41,429 nt of DNA from Nostoc sp. 'Peltigera membranacea cyanobiont' 210A (GCF_002246015.1 NZ_NOLJ01000002.1:345059-386487); one strand, 5' to 3'. Shown: positions 1-8,693, counted from the first letter of the stretch. The notes: generated from the letters alone by a model not told the origin. Program-made: numbers and translations.

Positions 1-15
1 AATTGGAAGTCCCTT

Positions 16-788
16 ATGCCTCGTATTCAGCTAGCGTATCCCAAAATTCCTGGTAGTAAAAACTACCCATCCGGGCGCTGTATTGCCTTCGAGAAGTACG
101 ACGGGACTAATCTGCATTGGGTTTGGGAATTTGAACTTGGGTGGTACGGATTTGGGACTCGGCGCGATCGCTTCGATTTCGATGAGAAAGGAATCGCTGA
201 CTTTAACGCCGCCCATCCAGGCTTGGAAGCAGCACATAGCATATTTAAAACGCTTTTTGCGACCCCGCTAGATAAACTGTTTCAGGAAAATCCCATTTAT
301 AATACAATACAGTTCAGTTAAGCATTTCTTTCTTCTCTCAGTGTCCTCTGCGCCTCTGTGGTTCGTTAAAAAAATTGACTTTGACAAAGAGTTTTAGCCT
401 TAACTGAACCGTATTGATTTATAATAGTCCAGAAATCACCGTCTTTACTGAGTTTTTCGGTGCTAGTTCCTTTGCGGGTATGCACAAACCCGACGAACCG
501 AAACAACTGATTCTCTTTGATGTAGAGACTAATCGCGGTATAGTTCCGCCGGAACAGTTTGTACAGGATTTTAGTGATTTAGCGATCGCCCGCGTTGTCT
601 ATCGTGGCAAACTCACCGGACAATTTGTAGAAGATGTCCGCGCTGGGAAGTATGGCGTAGCTGAGGGTGTCGTGTGCAAAGGTGGTAACAGCCCTGTGGA
701 CTTGTGGATGGTAAAAATCAAAACTAATGCCTATATGAAAAAGCTACAGCAAGCCTTCCAAGATGACTGGGAAAACTATTGGGAGTGA
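16..788 (+). pseudogene. RNA ligase (T4 Rnl2-like family), split by a MITE
   Basis: The gene is in two pieces, 16-304 and 417-788. Removing 122 bases (the MITE plus one target copy) joins them in frame into about 216 codons. The first piece carries the ligase nucleotidyl-transfer motif KYDGTN, with the presumed adenylated Lys at residue 27. The second piece carries EGVVCKG (motif IV-like) and WMVKIKT (motif V-like). These motifs and their order fit RNA ligases that seal or repair RNA through a covalent lysyl-AMP. As it stands, the first half stops about 6 codons into the insert, and the second half has no good start (only a TTG at 414), so the product should be inactive. The start ATG at 16 has GGAAG six bases upstream. 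No partner gene is visible to the left. Confidence 0.8.
305..416. mobile_element. 112-bp MITE-like element (MITE-1)
   Basis: The ends are inverted repeats: CAATACAGTTCAGTTAAG at the left, and at the right a sequence whose complement reads CAATACGGTTCAGTTAAG. The element is flanked by perfect 10-bp direct copies of ATTTATAATA at 295-304 and 417-426. It has no coding capacity. The core contains CTCTGCGCCTCTGTGGTTCG, which recurs near 8660 and, inverted, at the end of xseA. A 10-bp duplication fits mobilisation by an IS4-type transposase, which is inference; no such full-length element is present here. Confidence 0.85.
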
Positions 789-885
789 TAATGTGGATAA
801 ACGCACGTAGTATTAGTGGCGATTGAGCCGTATTATGAGTTAGCTTTTTTAAGCTATATATAGCAGTTAATGCTTTAGGAAAGGA

Positions 886-2299
886 GGCTCTTCGGTTGCT
901 TTTATGGAGATTGTTCAAAATAATTGAATTATAGTGAATATAATTTAGTGATGTTAATACCTGTAATATAGATTTGACAGGTGTTTAAGAGATATTAAGC
1001 ATAGTTTTAAAACCCCGGACTTATAACTTGTATTATAAAATAGTAAGTTTTAGGTGTGCGCCATGAAGTTTCCTGTAGAGCAAATCTTGAATCTTCCCGA
1101 TATGAAAGTATTAGATTTTCAAGAAGTTGTTGGGGAAGAAATAATTATAACGATAGAAAAAGGCGTGAATTATTCGACTTGTCCTGACTGTGGAAAACTT
1201 ACTCAAAGTATACATCAAAATCATTGGCGGATGATTCATGATTTACCGTGGAATAAAAAACCAGTACTCTTAAAAATAAATCGCCGCCAATTTAAATGTC
1301 ATAAGTGTAAAAAAGTATTTAGCGAACAACTAAATTTTGTAGAGAAAAGTAAAGGATATACTAAAAGATTAGCATCCGAGATAGTTCAACAAATATTAAA
1401 TAGTAATATTCATAGTGTTGCCAAAAGAAATGGCTTAAGTGATGAAGAAGTAGAATCAATGTTAAAAAGCCAGGTGTCAGAGATATTAAGTATTAACTTA
1501 AGTCAGATAAAAAGGTTAGGAATAGATGAAATTGCCTTGGTGAAAGGTCAGGGAAATTATCTAGCAGTATTAGTAGATTTAGATAGTCGTAAACCAATTG
1601 AGATAGTGCAGTCGAGAAGAATAGAAGATATTCGTGAAGTCCTTGTCAGTTGGGGAATTGATGTACTTAATGAAATAGAAGAAGTGAGTATTGATCTCTG
1701 GTCGCCTTATAAAAAATTAGTAGAAGAGTTAATGCCAAATGCCAACATAACTGCTGACAGATTTCATGTGATGAAACAAATTACGGATGAGTTAGATACT
1801 ATGCGTAAAAATGAGAAGAAAGCTGCAATGTCGTTAGATGATAAATCAGAAAAAACCAGAAAGTTAGAGGCACTAAACAAAAGTAAATATAGCTTACTAA
1901 AAAACGAAGACTCTTTAAATGAAAAGCAAAAATTGAAATTACAATCTGTGCTAGAAGTTTCGCCTAATCTCGCTAAGATGCACGCACTTAAAGAACAATT
2001 CCGCCAGATATTTGATACAACTAAATCTTGGGGAGATAGCATCACTAAATTATTAGACTGGATGTATGATGCTCGTTCATATTTTCCGAAAAGTCTTGGG
2101 ACAATGGTGAGATGGTTTGGGGAAATAGTTGGTTATTTTGACGGCAGAACTACTAGTGGTGTTGTAGAAGGAATTAATAATAAACTCAAGTTAATTAAAA
2201 GACTTGGGTATGGCTTTCGTAACTTTAACAATTTTCGCTTACGCAGTTTATTAAACTGGCACTTTTCTATTAATTCTCCATAAAAGTAGCTGAAGAACC
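886..2299 (+). mobile_element. Intact ISL3-family insertion sequence
   Basis: Imperfect 24-bp terminal inverted repeats (20 of 24 match) lie at 886-909, starting GGCTCTTC, and 2276-2299, complement starting GGTTCTTC. Both end in CTTTTATGGAG. Perfect 8-bp direct repeats GGAAAGGA flank the element at 878-885 and 2300-2307; 8 bp is the usual target duplication for ISL3. The 1414-bp element carries a single full-length transposase, and the right repeat overlaps its last codons. The clean duplication and intact ORF suggest a fairly recent insertion. Confidence 0.93.
1063..2283 (+). CDS. ISL3-family transposase
   Basis: This 406-residue protein has the ISL3 layout. An N-terminal zinc-binding region holds CPDC near residue 40 and CHKC near residue 77. 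A helix-turn-helix stretch follows, then the DDE catalytic core with GIDE, SIDLWSPYK, ADRFHVMK and, near the C terminus, VVEGINNKLK carrying the Glu. It would cut and join the ends of its own element. I prefer the ATG at 1063 over the in-frame GTG at 1054 because the protein then begins MKFPVEQILNLPD, a usual start for the family. Its codons are much more AT-rich than those of the downstream genes, as expected for a mobile element. All key motifs look intact. Confidence 0.95.
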   Translation: MKFPVEQILNLPDMKVLDFQEVVGEEIIITIEKGVNYSTCPDCGKLTQSIHQNHWRMIHDLPWNKKPVLLKINRRQFKCHKCKKVFSEQLNFVEKSKGYTKRLASEIVQQILNSNIHSVAKRNGLSDEEVESMLKSQVSEILSINLSQIKRLGIDEIALVKGQGNYLAVLVDLDSRKPIEIVQSRRIEDIREVLVSWGIDVLNEIEEVSIDLWSPYKKLVEELMPNANITADRFHVMKQITDELDTMRKNEKKAAMSLDDKSEKTRKLEALNKSKYSLLKNEDSLNEKQKLKLQSVLEVSPNLAKMHALKEQFRQIFDTTKSWGDSITKLLDWMYDARSYFPKSLGTMVRWFGEIVGYFDGRTTSGVVEGINNKLKLIKRLGYGFRNFNNFRLRSLLNWHFSINSP

Positions 2300-2339
2300 G
2301 GAAAGGAAAAGAGCAAAATTCACAAATAAATGATACGAG

Positions 2340-2525
2340 TAAGTTGTACTTTAGTTGAAATGTGGATTCCAACTAAAGTTGGAGTTAACCTTCCATTTTG
2401 AGATGGACTGATTTATCAATCATTCTATTGAGCAAAAGTTTCAACTTTTAGCGGACGACAAGTTAGAGTTAATTGCATATATTTAATTCAGGCAAATATT
2501 GATTGCAACTAAGTTGCAATCAATG
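2340..2525. promoter_or_regulatory. Cluster of CAACT-AGTTG palindromes upstream of the DsbA-like gene
   Basis: A hairpin has 10-bp perfect arms ACTTTAGTTG/CAACTAAAGT at 2348-2357 and 2370-2379. Overlapping it is CCAACTAAAGTTGG at 2369-2382. A 27-bp perfect palindrome lies at 2498-2524, with arms ATTGATTGCAACT around a central A. All share a CAACT...AGTTG core. They lie between the IS and the redox gene set, so they could be operators for a dimeric repressor. That is inference, and no regulator gene is present in the window. Confidence 0.4.
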
Positions 2526-2554
2526 TTTACTTTACACAAAGAAAGTAGAAAGAG

Positions 2555-2590
2555 GGTTGTATGTTCAGCGTTGGCGACGAGCATACAACC
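2555..2590. repeat. Short inverted repeat GGTTGTATG/CATACAACC
   Basis: Nine-base perfect arms lie at 2555-2563 and 2582-2590, around an 18-base loop containing GCGTTGGCGACGAG. This resembles the small dispersed palindromes of Nostoc-type genomes. It ends four bases before the GGAGG that precedes the likely GTG start at 2604, so in the transcript the hairpin could influence initiation. Confidence 0.45.
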
Positions 2591-2603
2591 GTCGGAGGTA
2601 TTA

Positions 2604-3161
2604 GTGAGTTTTGACCGCGATCGCAGTTTGTTATTCGTCCCACCTTCAACACAAGATCACATAAAAGGTGTGCTGAATGCCACAGTAGTGCTGGTGATGT
2701 ATGGGGACTATGAATGTTCTCAAAGTGCGGACGTTTACAGGCTGATTAAAGTCATTGGGCAACAGCTTAGTGTTTCTTTGGGGGAGAATTATTTGTGCTT
2801 CATTTTCCGTTATTTTCCACAGATAGAAATTCATTCTCATGCTCAACGTGCTGCTGAAGCTGCTGAAGCTGCCGCTGTCCAAGGTCAATTTTGGCCAATG
2901 CATGAAATGCTGTTCAGCCATCAACAAGAGTTGGGAAACGGCTATCTAGTGGAGTATGCCAATAATCTAGGACTTGATATTTCCCAATTTCTACAAGATA
3001 TATCTAAAAAAGTCTACATCGATCGCATCAATGAAGATATTGAAAGTGGATTATACAGTGGAGTAACGGCTACTCCGGCACTGTTTATTAATGGAATTCG
3101 GTATAGCGAACGCTGGAAAATTGAGCAGTTGATGGCAACTATTATCACTGCAAGTCATTAA
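2604..3161 (+). CDS. DsbA/thioredoxin-fold protein with one active-site Cys
   Basis: The 185-residue protein resembles the cytosolic DsbA-like (Thioredoxin_4) proteins of cyanobacteria. The active-site loop GDYEC-SQS-AD has Cys38, but the second Cys of the usual CxxC is Ser41. The cis-Pro loop TPALFING is present near the C terminus. I see no signal peptide. I chose the GTG at 2604 because GGAGG stands six bases upstream and the family usually begins near SFDRDRSLLFVPPS. The open frame runs back to a TTG at 2499, but that stretch contains palindromes and reads like non-coding DNA. With a single Cys it may act monothiolically (for example glutathione-linked isomerase or transferase chemistry) rather than as a dithiol oxidase. 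It heads a run of redox/detoxification genes. Confidence 0.8.
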   Translation: MSFDRDRSLLFVPPSTQDHIKGVLNATVVLVMYGDYECSQSADVYRLIKVIGQQLSVSLGENYLCFIFRYFPQIEIHSHAQRAAEAAEAAAVQGQFWPMHEMLFSHQQELGNGYLVEYANNLGLDISQFLQDISKKVYIDRINEDIESGLYSGVTATPALFINGIRYSERWKIEQLMATIITASH

Positions 3162-3234
3162 GTTTCTTGGTTCTTAACCACATAGCCAAAATTACTGCTT
3201 ATTACACAAGCAATTAATTAACAGGAGGAATCTG

Positions 3235-3468
3235 ATGGCACAATCTCTCTGGCTTTTTGGCACTCGCCTCAACATCGTTGCCGATCGCACCACTACAGGA
3301 GGTCAGTACTTAGTTGAACGTGGCATGACCGGAGTGATGGAAAAGCTGGCAATACTGTTATTCGTTGGCGCAAATATTGCAATCGGCAGTATTGCTCTGG
3401 GAACAGTACGGCTGTTGCTACGGGGTAAACTAATACCATTGCCTGCGACAGGCGATCGCAGTAAATAA
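3235..3468 (+). CDS. Small membrane ORF, possibly a deletion chimera
   Basis: The 77-residue ORF has a strong ribosome site (AGGAGG seven bases before ATG). One hydrophobic segment, LAILLFVGANIAIGSIALG (about residues 38-56), is probably membrane-spanning. The first 26 residues (SLWLFGTRLNIVADRTTTGG) resemble the opening of small cupin-domain proteins that often sit among such genes in cyanobacteria, but the metal-binding cupin barrel is absent. The rest looks like the end of a different, membrane protein. A deletion fusing two former genes would explain this. I do not know its function, and it could be translated but meaningless. Confidence 0.5.
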   Translation: MAQSLWLFGTRLNIVADRTTTGGQYLVERGMTGVMEKLAILLFVGANIAIGSIALGTVRLLLRGKLIPLPATGDRSK

Positions 3469-3581
3469 GCAATATTATTCAGCGATTTTCATAGTTTCTC
3501 ATAGAACAAGACAGATTGCGTAATTGTCTGGTGCATTGAGGGCAAACGTCAACGTGAAATTCATACAAATGGAGAAGTTTT

Positions 3582-4334
3582 ATGGCGGGTAAACTTACAG
3601 GTAAGATCGCATTAGTCACAGGTGGTAACAGTGGAATCGGACTCGCTACAGCCCAACGGTTTGTACAAGAGGGGGCTTACGTCTTTATCACTGGTCGTCG
3701 TCAAAACGAACTTGATGCTGCCGTGAAGAAGATTGGAGAAAACGTCACTGCTGTTCAGGCTGATGCATCGAATCTCGCAGATATCGATCGTCTTTACACT
3801 ACGATTAAGCAGGAGAAAGGACACCTCGATATCCTCTTCGCTAACGCTGGAGGCGGCGAACTTGCACCACTCGGCTCGATTACCGAGGAGCATTTCGATA
3901 AGACCTTTAATACCAATGTCAAAGGTTTACTCTTCACTGTACAGAAAGCACTGCCTTTGATGCCAGAGGGTTCATCCATCGTCCTCAATGCTTCGACCAC
4001 TTCCATTCAAGGCACTCCAGCGTTCAGCGTTTACAGCGCAACTAAAGCCGCTGTGCGCTCCTTTGCCCGTAACTGGACACTCGACCTCAAAGAGCGCAAG
4101 ATTCGTGTCAATGCCATCAGCCCCGGTGTAGTTCCGACTCCTGGGTACAATCTCTTGGGATTGAGTGAGGAACAGGTGCAGGGATTTGTGGCTAGCCAGG
4201 TTGACACTATCCCCCTGGGGCGGGTGGGTACACCGGACGAAATCGCTAAGGCGGTTGTTTTCCTTGCCTCGGATGACAGCAGCTTTGTGAACGGCATTGA
4301 ACTGTTTGTCGATGGTGGTATGGCACAAGTTTGA
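3582..4334 (+). CDS. SDR-family NAD(P)-dependent oxidoreductase
   Basis: This 250-residue classical short-chain dehydrogenase/reductase has the cofactor-binding TGGNSGIG at residues 13-20, NAG near residue 89, a Ser around residue 139 and the catalytic YSATK with Tyr151 and Lys155. ISPGVV and the C-terminal FVDGGM are also typical. An Arg-Arg pair after the second beta strand (TGRRQNE) suggests NADPH preference, which is inference. Family members reduce ketones or oxidise alcohols; the substrate cannot be read from sequence. GGAGAAG precedes the ATG by seven bases. It lies in the + strand series between the DsbA-like gene and two hydrolases, a grouping consistent with detoxification of small organic compounds. 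Confidence 0.92.
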   Translation: MAGKLTGKIALVTGGNSGIGLATAQRFVQEGAYVFITGRRQNELDAAVKKIGENVTAVQADASNLADIDRLYTTIKQEKGHLDILFANAGGGELAPLGSITEEHFDKTFNTNVKGLLFTVQKALPLMPEGSSIVLNASTTSIQGTPAFSVYSATKAAVRSFARNWTLDLKERKIRVNAISPGVVPTPGYNLLGLSEEQVQGFVASQVDTIPLGRVGTPDEIAKAVVFLASDDSSFVNGIELFVDGGMAQV

Positions 4335-4560
4335 ATCTGCTTGCGGAGGACTCCATACTTGTGTTTCCCTAAACGTTTACTCATTACAAATGTCTCAATG
4401 GTTTCCCATCAACTGAAGTCGCAAATCTGATTATTGAAGCTGCAAAGAGCAGAGGAGCCTCAAGCTAAAGTTCATTAAACTTAATTGGCGTTGCAACGAG
4501 ATGCGCGACGTGAAAGTTGTGCTTAGAAGTACTCTATATAACCTTACAAGGAATAAAGTT

Positions 4561-5448
4561 ATGACCACATTTCGCACGGTTTCGATCGATGGTTTAGATA
4601 TCTTTTATCGAGAAGCTGGTTCCCGCAGTAATCCGACAATTCTGCTATTGCACGGCTTCCCGACCTCATCTCACATGTTCCGCAATCTGATATCTGCCCT
4701 TAGCGATCGCTTCCATCTGGTTGCACCCGATTATCCAGGTTACGGCAACAGTTCAATGCCAACCGTGAATGAGTTTGACTACACATTTGATCGCCTGGCA
4801 CAGATCGTGGAAAAATTTATTACCGCGATCGATCTCAAGAAATATAGCCTTTACGTGATGGATTATGGCGCTCCCATTGGCTATCGAATTGCGGCTAAAT
4901 ATCCAGAGCGAGTGGAAGCGCTGATTGTCCAAAACGGGAATGCTTACGAAGAAGGTCTGCGTGAATTTTGGAACCCAATTAAGGCTTACTGGCAAGACCG
5001 TTCGCCTGAGAATGCTGAAAAGCTCAAACACCTTGTCACCTTGGAAGCCACGAAATGGCAATATACCAACGGTGTTCGCAATTTAGAAGCAATCAGCCCT
5101 GATACCTGGAATATGGATCAACTGTTCCTCGATCGCCCAGGAAACGATGAGATTCAGCTAGCGCTGCTGTATAGCTATGGCACGAATCCACCATTATATC
5201 CCCAATGGCAAGAGTATTTCCGCCAGTATCAGCCACCAACCCTGATTGTTTGGGGTAAGAATGACTACATCTTCCCCCCAGAAGGCGCTCATCCCTACAA
5301 GCGCGACTTAAAAGACGTGGAGTTGCATTTACTCGATACTGGACATTTTGCCCTGGAAGAAGATGGGGACGCGATCGCAGACCATATCCGTCGCTTTCTG
5401 ACCACTCACGTTGTAGAGAACACCAAGCTAACCACTAGTAACAAATAG
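4561..5448 (+). CDS. Alpha/beta hydrolase with Asp nucleophile (epoxide hydrolase/dehalogenase-like)
   Basis: The 295-residue protein begins [11 protein letters not shown]. The oxyanion motif is HGFPTS (His31). The nucleophile elbow VMDYGAP puts Asp101 where esterases have Ser, as in epoxide hydrolases and haloalkane dehalogenases. The other triad members are probably Asp235 (WGKND) and His262 ([10 protein letters not shown]). I use the ATG at 4561, preceded by AAGGAA; the open frame extends to 4501, but that leader does not resemble the family. Its role would be hydrolysis of an epoxide, halide or similar electrophile. It is separated from the next esterase by a run of three palindromes. Confidence 0.88.
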   Translation: MTTFRTVSIDGLDIFYREAGSRSNPTILLLHGFPTSSHMFRNLISALSDRFHLVAPDYPGYGNSSMPTVNEFDYTFDRLAQIVEKFITAIDLKKYSLYVMDYGAPIGYRIAAKYPERVEALIVQNGNAYEEGLREFWNPIKAYWQDRSPENAEKLKHLVTLEATKWQYTNGVRNLEAISPDTWNMDQLFLDRPGNDEIQLALLYSYGTNPPLYPQWQEYFRQYQPPTLIVWGKNDYIFPPEGAHPYKRDLKDVELHLLDTGHFALEEDGDAIADHIRRFLTTHVVENTKLTTSNK

Positions 5449-5476
5449 TTTTGGCTGGGAAACGATGTCGGTAAAA

Positions 5477-5540
5477 AGTAATTGTCATTCTACAATTACT
5501 GCTTATCAAGCAGTACTGTTAAATCAATTAATTTAACAGT
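5477..5540. promoter_or_regulatory. Three back-to-back perfect palindromes
   Basis: Stem 1 is AGTAATTGT/ACAATTACT (5477-5485, 5492-5500). Stem 2 is ACTGCTT/AAGCAGT (5498-5504, 5508-5514). Stem 3 is ACTGTTAAAT/ATTTAACAGT (5515-5524, 5531-5540). They sit between the stop of one hydrolase and the start of the next, 43 bases before that ATG. They could combine a terminator with an operator, or be a processing site. None has a clear following T-run, so a simple intrinsic terminator is not obvious. Confidence 0.5.
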
Positions 5541-5583
5541 GCCATCTTAACAGATTGTTTACAATTCATTAAAGGAGAATGTC

Positions 5584-6579
5584 ATGGTTGCTCAAGCAAA
5601 CTCGCAAGCAGCAAAAATTTTGGAAGTTGCGGATGATCCACGTCTTTCCAAAGGAGTAAAGGAATTTTTGAAAGTGCTGAATTCAGGGGGTGTAGCGCTG
5701 GAGAAACTCACTGCGCTCGTTGCACGTCAAGTCCTTGTAGATGCACAGGCTTCCGTTTCAGTAGACCTTTCAGGCATTGAAGAGTCCCAAAAGACAATTA
5801 ATGCTGATGGTTATTCAATTACCCTCAATATTGTACGACCAGCAGGTGTTCAAGGCACATTGCCTGTTTTCATCTTTATTCATGGTGGTGGTTGGGTGCT
5901 GGGTGATTACCCAACACACAAGCGCATGGTTCGCGATCTGGTGGTGCTTTCAGGGTTTGCAGGTGTCTTTGTCAACTACACTCGCACGCCAGATGCTCAG
6001 TACCCACAGGCAATCAATGAGATTTATGCTGCGACCAAATGGGTTGCCGAGCATGGTGAGGAGATTGGCGTGGATGGCAAGAATTTGGCAGTCGTTGGCA
6101 ACAGTGTTGGCGGCAACATGACAACTGTCACTGCTTTGAAGGCAAAAGAAAAAGGAGGGCCACACATCAAGCTGCAAATCCTGATGTGGCCCATTGTAGA
6201 TGCTGATTTTGAAACGAATTCTTATCACCAATTTGGCGATCAGCGTTTTCTAACTGTACCAGCGATGAAGTGGATGTATGATATGTACATCGCTGACCCA
6301 GAAAAGCGCAAAGACATCTATGCTTCTCCCCTACAGGCGACGCTTGAGCAACTCAAAGGCTTGCCTCCGGCGTTAATTGTGGTTGCAGAGAGCGATATCT
6401 TGCATGACGAGGGCACAGCCTATGGACGCAAGCTCGATGAAGCTGGGGTGGAGGTGACAACTGTGCAGTACAACGGCATGATTCATGACTTCGGACTACT
6501 GAATGGTTTAGCCGAGTTGCCAGAAACCCGTTCTTTGTTTGTTCAAGCTGCTGCCCAATTGAAGAAATATCTGCAATAG
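5584..6579 (+). CDS. HSL-family alpha/beta hydrolase (esterase/lipase-like)
   Basis: The 331-residue protein is a hormone-sensitive-lipase-type hydrolase. It has the oxyanion motif HGGGW (His100), the nucleophile elbow GNSVGG (Ser174), the acid in ESDILHDEG (Asp271) and the His in GMIHDFG (His301). About 70 N-terminal residues form the likely cap. These enzymes cleave esters of small or medium acids. There is no signal peptide, so it should be cytosolic. The ATG at 5584 has AAAGGAG five bases upstream. All catalytic residues are present, unlike the two damaged genes that follow it. Confidence 0.92.
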   Translation: MVAQANSQAAKILEVADDPRLSKGVKEFLKVLNSGGVALEKLTALVARQVLVDAQASVSVDLSGIEESQKTINADGYSITLNIVRPAGVQGTLPVFIFIHGGGWVLGDYPTHKRMVRDLVVLSGFAGVFVNYTRTPDAQYPQAINEIYAATKWVAEHGEEIGVDGKNLAVVGNSVGGNMTTVTALKAKEKGGPHIKLQILMWPIVDADFETNSYHQFGDQRFLTVPAMKWMYDMYIADPEKRKDIYASPLQATLEQLKGLPPALIVVAESDILHDEGTAYGRKLDEAGVEVTTVQYNGMIHDFGLLNGLAELPETRSLFVQAAAQLKKYLQ

Positions 6580-6717
6580 GATGCGATCCATGTTTTTGGG
6601 GAAGGGAAAAGACGCTCTTCCATCGCTTTGCTGCTTACCGAGTTAGCGTAGGGGAAAAGGGTAAAGCGACTGTGCTTTGTGCAATCGCCTCATTAATCAA
6701 TCCAAAGAGTCAACCCT

Positions 6718-7193
6718 ATGCTCAAAGCAAGTAAACACAACCGCCGCCGCTTTTTGGGAACGGCGGCAGCAAGCATTTTCACAGAAATGGCACTCATGGG
6801 TATCGCACACGCAAGCTTTGACAAGCCCAAACGATCTGAATTTAGGTTTACTCCCATCAAGCAGATCAAAGCGGGTGTCCTCGACATCGGTTACTACGAA
6901 GCAGGACCGAGCGATGGATCTCCGGTGTTGCTGCTGCATGGGTTCCCGTATTCCATCGATAGCTACATTGACGTTGCACCAATGCTTGCTGCACGCGGAT
7001 GTCGGGTGATTGTTCCCTACCTGCGGGGACATGGATCTACCCGTTTTCTCGACAGCGCCACACCACGCTCCAGGCAGCAAGCCGCCATCGGTGTCGATGC
7101 GAGCGCCTTGATGGATGCATTGCAGCTAAACCGTGGGAAGATCCTAAAGCATTCGCAACTGCGGTCTGGGAACTCGCATCAAAGAAACGTTAA
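6718..7193 (+). pseudogene. Tat-exported alpha/beta hydrolase, internal deletion
   Basis: The start is that of a twin-arginine-exported protein (NRRRFLGTAAA, then a hydrophobic stretch and AHAS). An alpha/beta hydrolase opening follows, with VLLLHGFPYS and PYLRGHGSTRF. Homology in this frame fades after DASALMDALQL. At 7131-7190, in another frame, the sequence reads PWEDPKAFATAVWELASKKR then stop, which looks like the normal end of the same protein. Everything from the nucleophile Ser to the catalytic His is therefore missing, and the junction is out of frame. The + strand frame now runs on into the next gene remnant. The product cannot be catalytic. Confidence 0.7.
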
Positions 7194-7679
7194 TGGCTTC
7201 TCTGGAGCGATGACTCTGCGCCGTTTCACCTTTAAATGGATCGTAATACCAAACTACTCTCAGGTAATTACTCTGGATAACAACTTGATTATTGGCGAGG
7301 CAAGGTTTGTTGCTCCCAAAACGATCGCAGTAACGACGACTGAGGGGAACAATCGCTTACTTACCGCCGAACGGTTATTTATTAATACAGGCACACGACC
7401 GTTAATTCCATCCATTCCCGGACTCACAGAAGTTGAGTTTTTAACCAGTGAGTCAATTATGGAGCTAGAATACCTGCCTGAACACCTGATCGTTCTCGGT
7501 AGTGGCTATATTGGTTTAGAGTTTGCCCAGATGTTTCGGCGCTTTGGCTCTGGCGTTACTGTCATTGGGCAAAGTGAGCAAATCCTGTCACAGCAAGATC
7601 CAGATATAGCGATCGCCGTTCAAACACTTTTAGAACAAGATGGTATTGAATTCTTATTAAAAGCGAAGGTGTTAAGGGT

Positions 7680-7730
7680 CGTTCGCGTTGGCGTAGCCTC
7701 TCGTAGAGAAGCGTCTCCTTTGGAGAATCG
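7680..7730. repeat. Dispersed palindromic repeat inside the oxidoreductase remnant
   Basis: GCGTTGGCGTAGCC followed by TCTCGTAGAGA and AAGCGTCTCC is a well-known kind of Nostoc-type interspersed repeat with internal dyad symmetry. It is in frame with the surrounding coding sequence and adds roughly 17 residues between two beta strands of the NAD domain. Confidence 0.6.
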
Positions 7731-8071
7731 CACTGGTAATGAAACCATCCTGCAAATCCAAGTTGCCGATAGTGAAATCACCGTCCAGGGGTCGCATTTG
7801 CTCGTCGCCGTTGGTCGTGCGCCCAATATCGAGAGCTTAAATTTAGCTGCTGCTGGTGTGGCAACCGATACACGCGGATTTATTCAAGTCAACGATCGCT
7901 TGGAGACAAATGTACCCGGAATTTGGGCGTTAGGCGATATCAATGGCGATCCGCAATACACCCATATATCGCTCGACGATTATCGCATTATTAAAGCTAA
8001 TTTAATTGATGGGGGCGATCGCAGTACAGGCGATCGTCTCGTTCCATCCTGTTTGTTCATCGATCCAGAAC

Positions 8072-8266
8072 GGGAGCAACGCGAAAAAGTGAGATCCTCG
8101 TGAAAAGAGCTTTCTTAGGCAGGGGGAGCAGGGGGAGCAGGGGGAGTGAAGAGAAAACTTTAGTATTTTTTATGACCGTTATAGCTCTAAATACACTTAT
8201 TTCTTTCTCTTCCCCTGCCTCCCCTGCATCCCCTGCTCCCCCTGCTCACAAAATCGCATTGCTCCC
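8072..8266. mobile_element. 195-bp MITE-like element (MITE-2) with G-rich repeats
   Basis: The terminal inverted repeats start GGGAGCAACGCG (left) and GGGAGCAATGCG (complement of right), with matching GTGAG further in. The flanking 8-bp direct repeats TCCAGAAC lie at 8064-8071 and 8267-8274. Inside are a run of GCAGGGGGA units near 8118-8147 and a complementary CCCCTGC-type run near 8210-8246, so the transcript would fold into one long hairpin. Excision of 203 bases restores the reading frame FIDPELAHVGLTE. The 8-bp duplication and GG ends suggest cross-mobilisation by an ISL3-type transposase, although its ends differ from the IS at 886. Confidence 0.8.
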
Positions 8267-8585
8267 TCCAGAACTGGCTCATGTGGGTTTGACTGAAACT
8301 GAAGCACAGCAACAAGGATATGCCATCCGCGTGGCGAAGGTTGATGCGTCAGCCGTTCCCAGAGCAAGAACACTCGGTCAAACCGATGGACTGCTAAAGG
8401 CGATTGTAGATACCGAGACAGGTCGGATTTTAGGGTGTTCCCTGTTGTGTCATGAAGCAGGTGAAGTGATTTCGACGGTGCAGATGGTGATGCAAGCTCA
8501 GATGCCCTACACCGTCCTGCGCGACGGTATTTTGACTCATCCCACGATGACCGAAGGGTTAAATATATTGTTTTCCAAGTTGTAA

Positions 8586-8693
8586 GGGACTTCCAAATTA
8601 AAAAACATTCAAAAATCTCATACAACAATCCTCTCTCTTCTTCATCTCTCCGTCCCCTCTGCGCCTCTGTGGTTCGTTTTCAAAGATTACAAC
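8586..8693. repeat. Dispersed repeat related to MITE-1 core
   Basis: The stretch contains CTCTGCGCCTCTGTGGTTCG, identical to the core of MITE-1 and inverted at the 3' end of xseA. It begins with TAAGGGACTTCCAAATT, whose complement matches the first bases of the window (AATTGGAAGTCCCTTA). It separates the oxidoreductase remnant from the GST fragment. I found no clear target duplication. Confidence 0.6.

Larger units (their letters stand above)
7240..8585 (+). pseudogene. Pyridine nucleotide-disulfide oxidoreductase, truncated and split
   Basis: Recognisable parts are DLIIGEARF-like sequence near 7280, INTGTRPLIP, the NAD(P)-binding VLGSGYIGLEFAQMF near 7495, the second FAD motif GIWALGDI near 7920, and the dimerisation domain PELAHVGLTE to FSKL. 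It resembles mercuric reductase/lipoamide dehydrogenase relatives. The first ~100 residues, with the FAD-binding GxGxxG and the redox CxxxxC, are absent. A MITE at 8072-8266 breaks the frame inside FIDPELAHVG. A repeat near 7680-7730 also adds an in-frame peptide, VGVASRREASPLEN. The start of homology is approximate. This gene was dead before or after the MITE arrived, and the order cannot be told. Confidence 0.8.

Noticed and set aside
3972..4384. Two ~118-codon - strand frames opposite the SDR gene
   Set aside because: Antisense shadows of a well-conserved SDR with intact motifs.
4397..4468. Short frame reading [20 protein letters not shown] then stop, between the SDR and hydrolase genes
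   Set aside because: It looks like the tail of a lost gene, but it is too short to assign and has no start.
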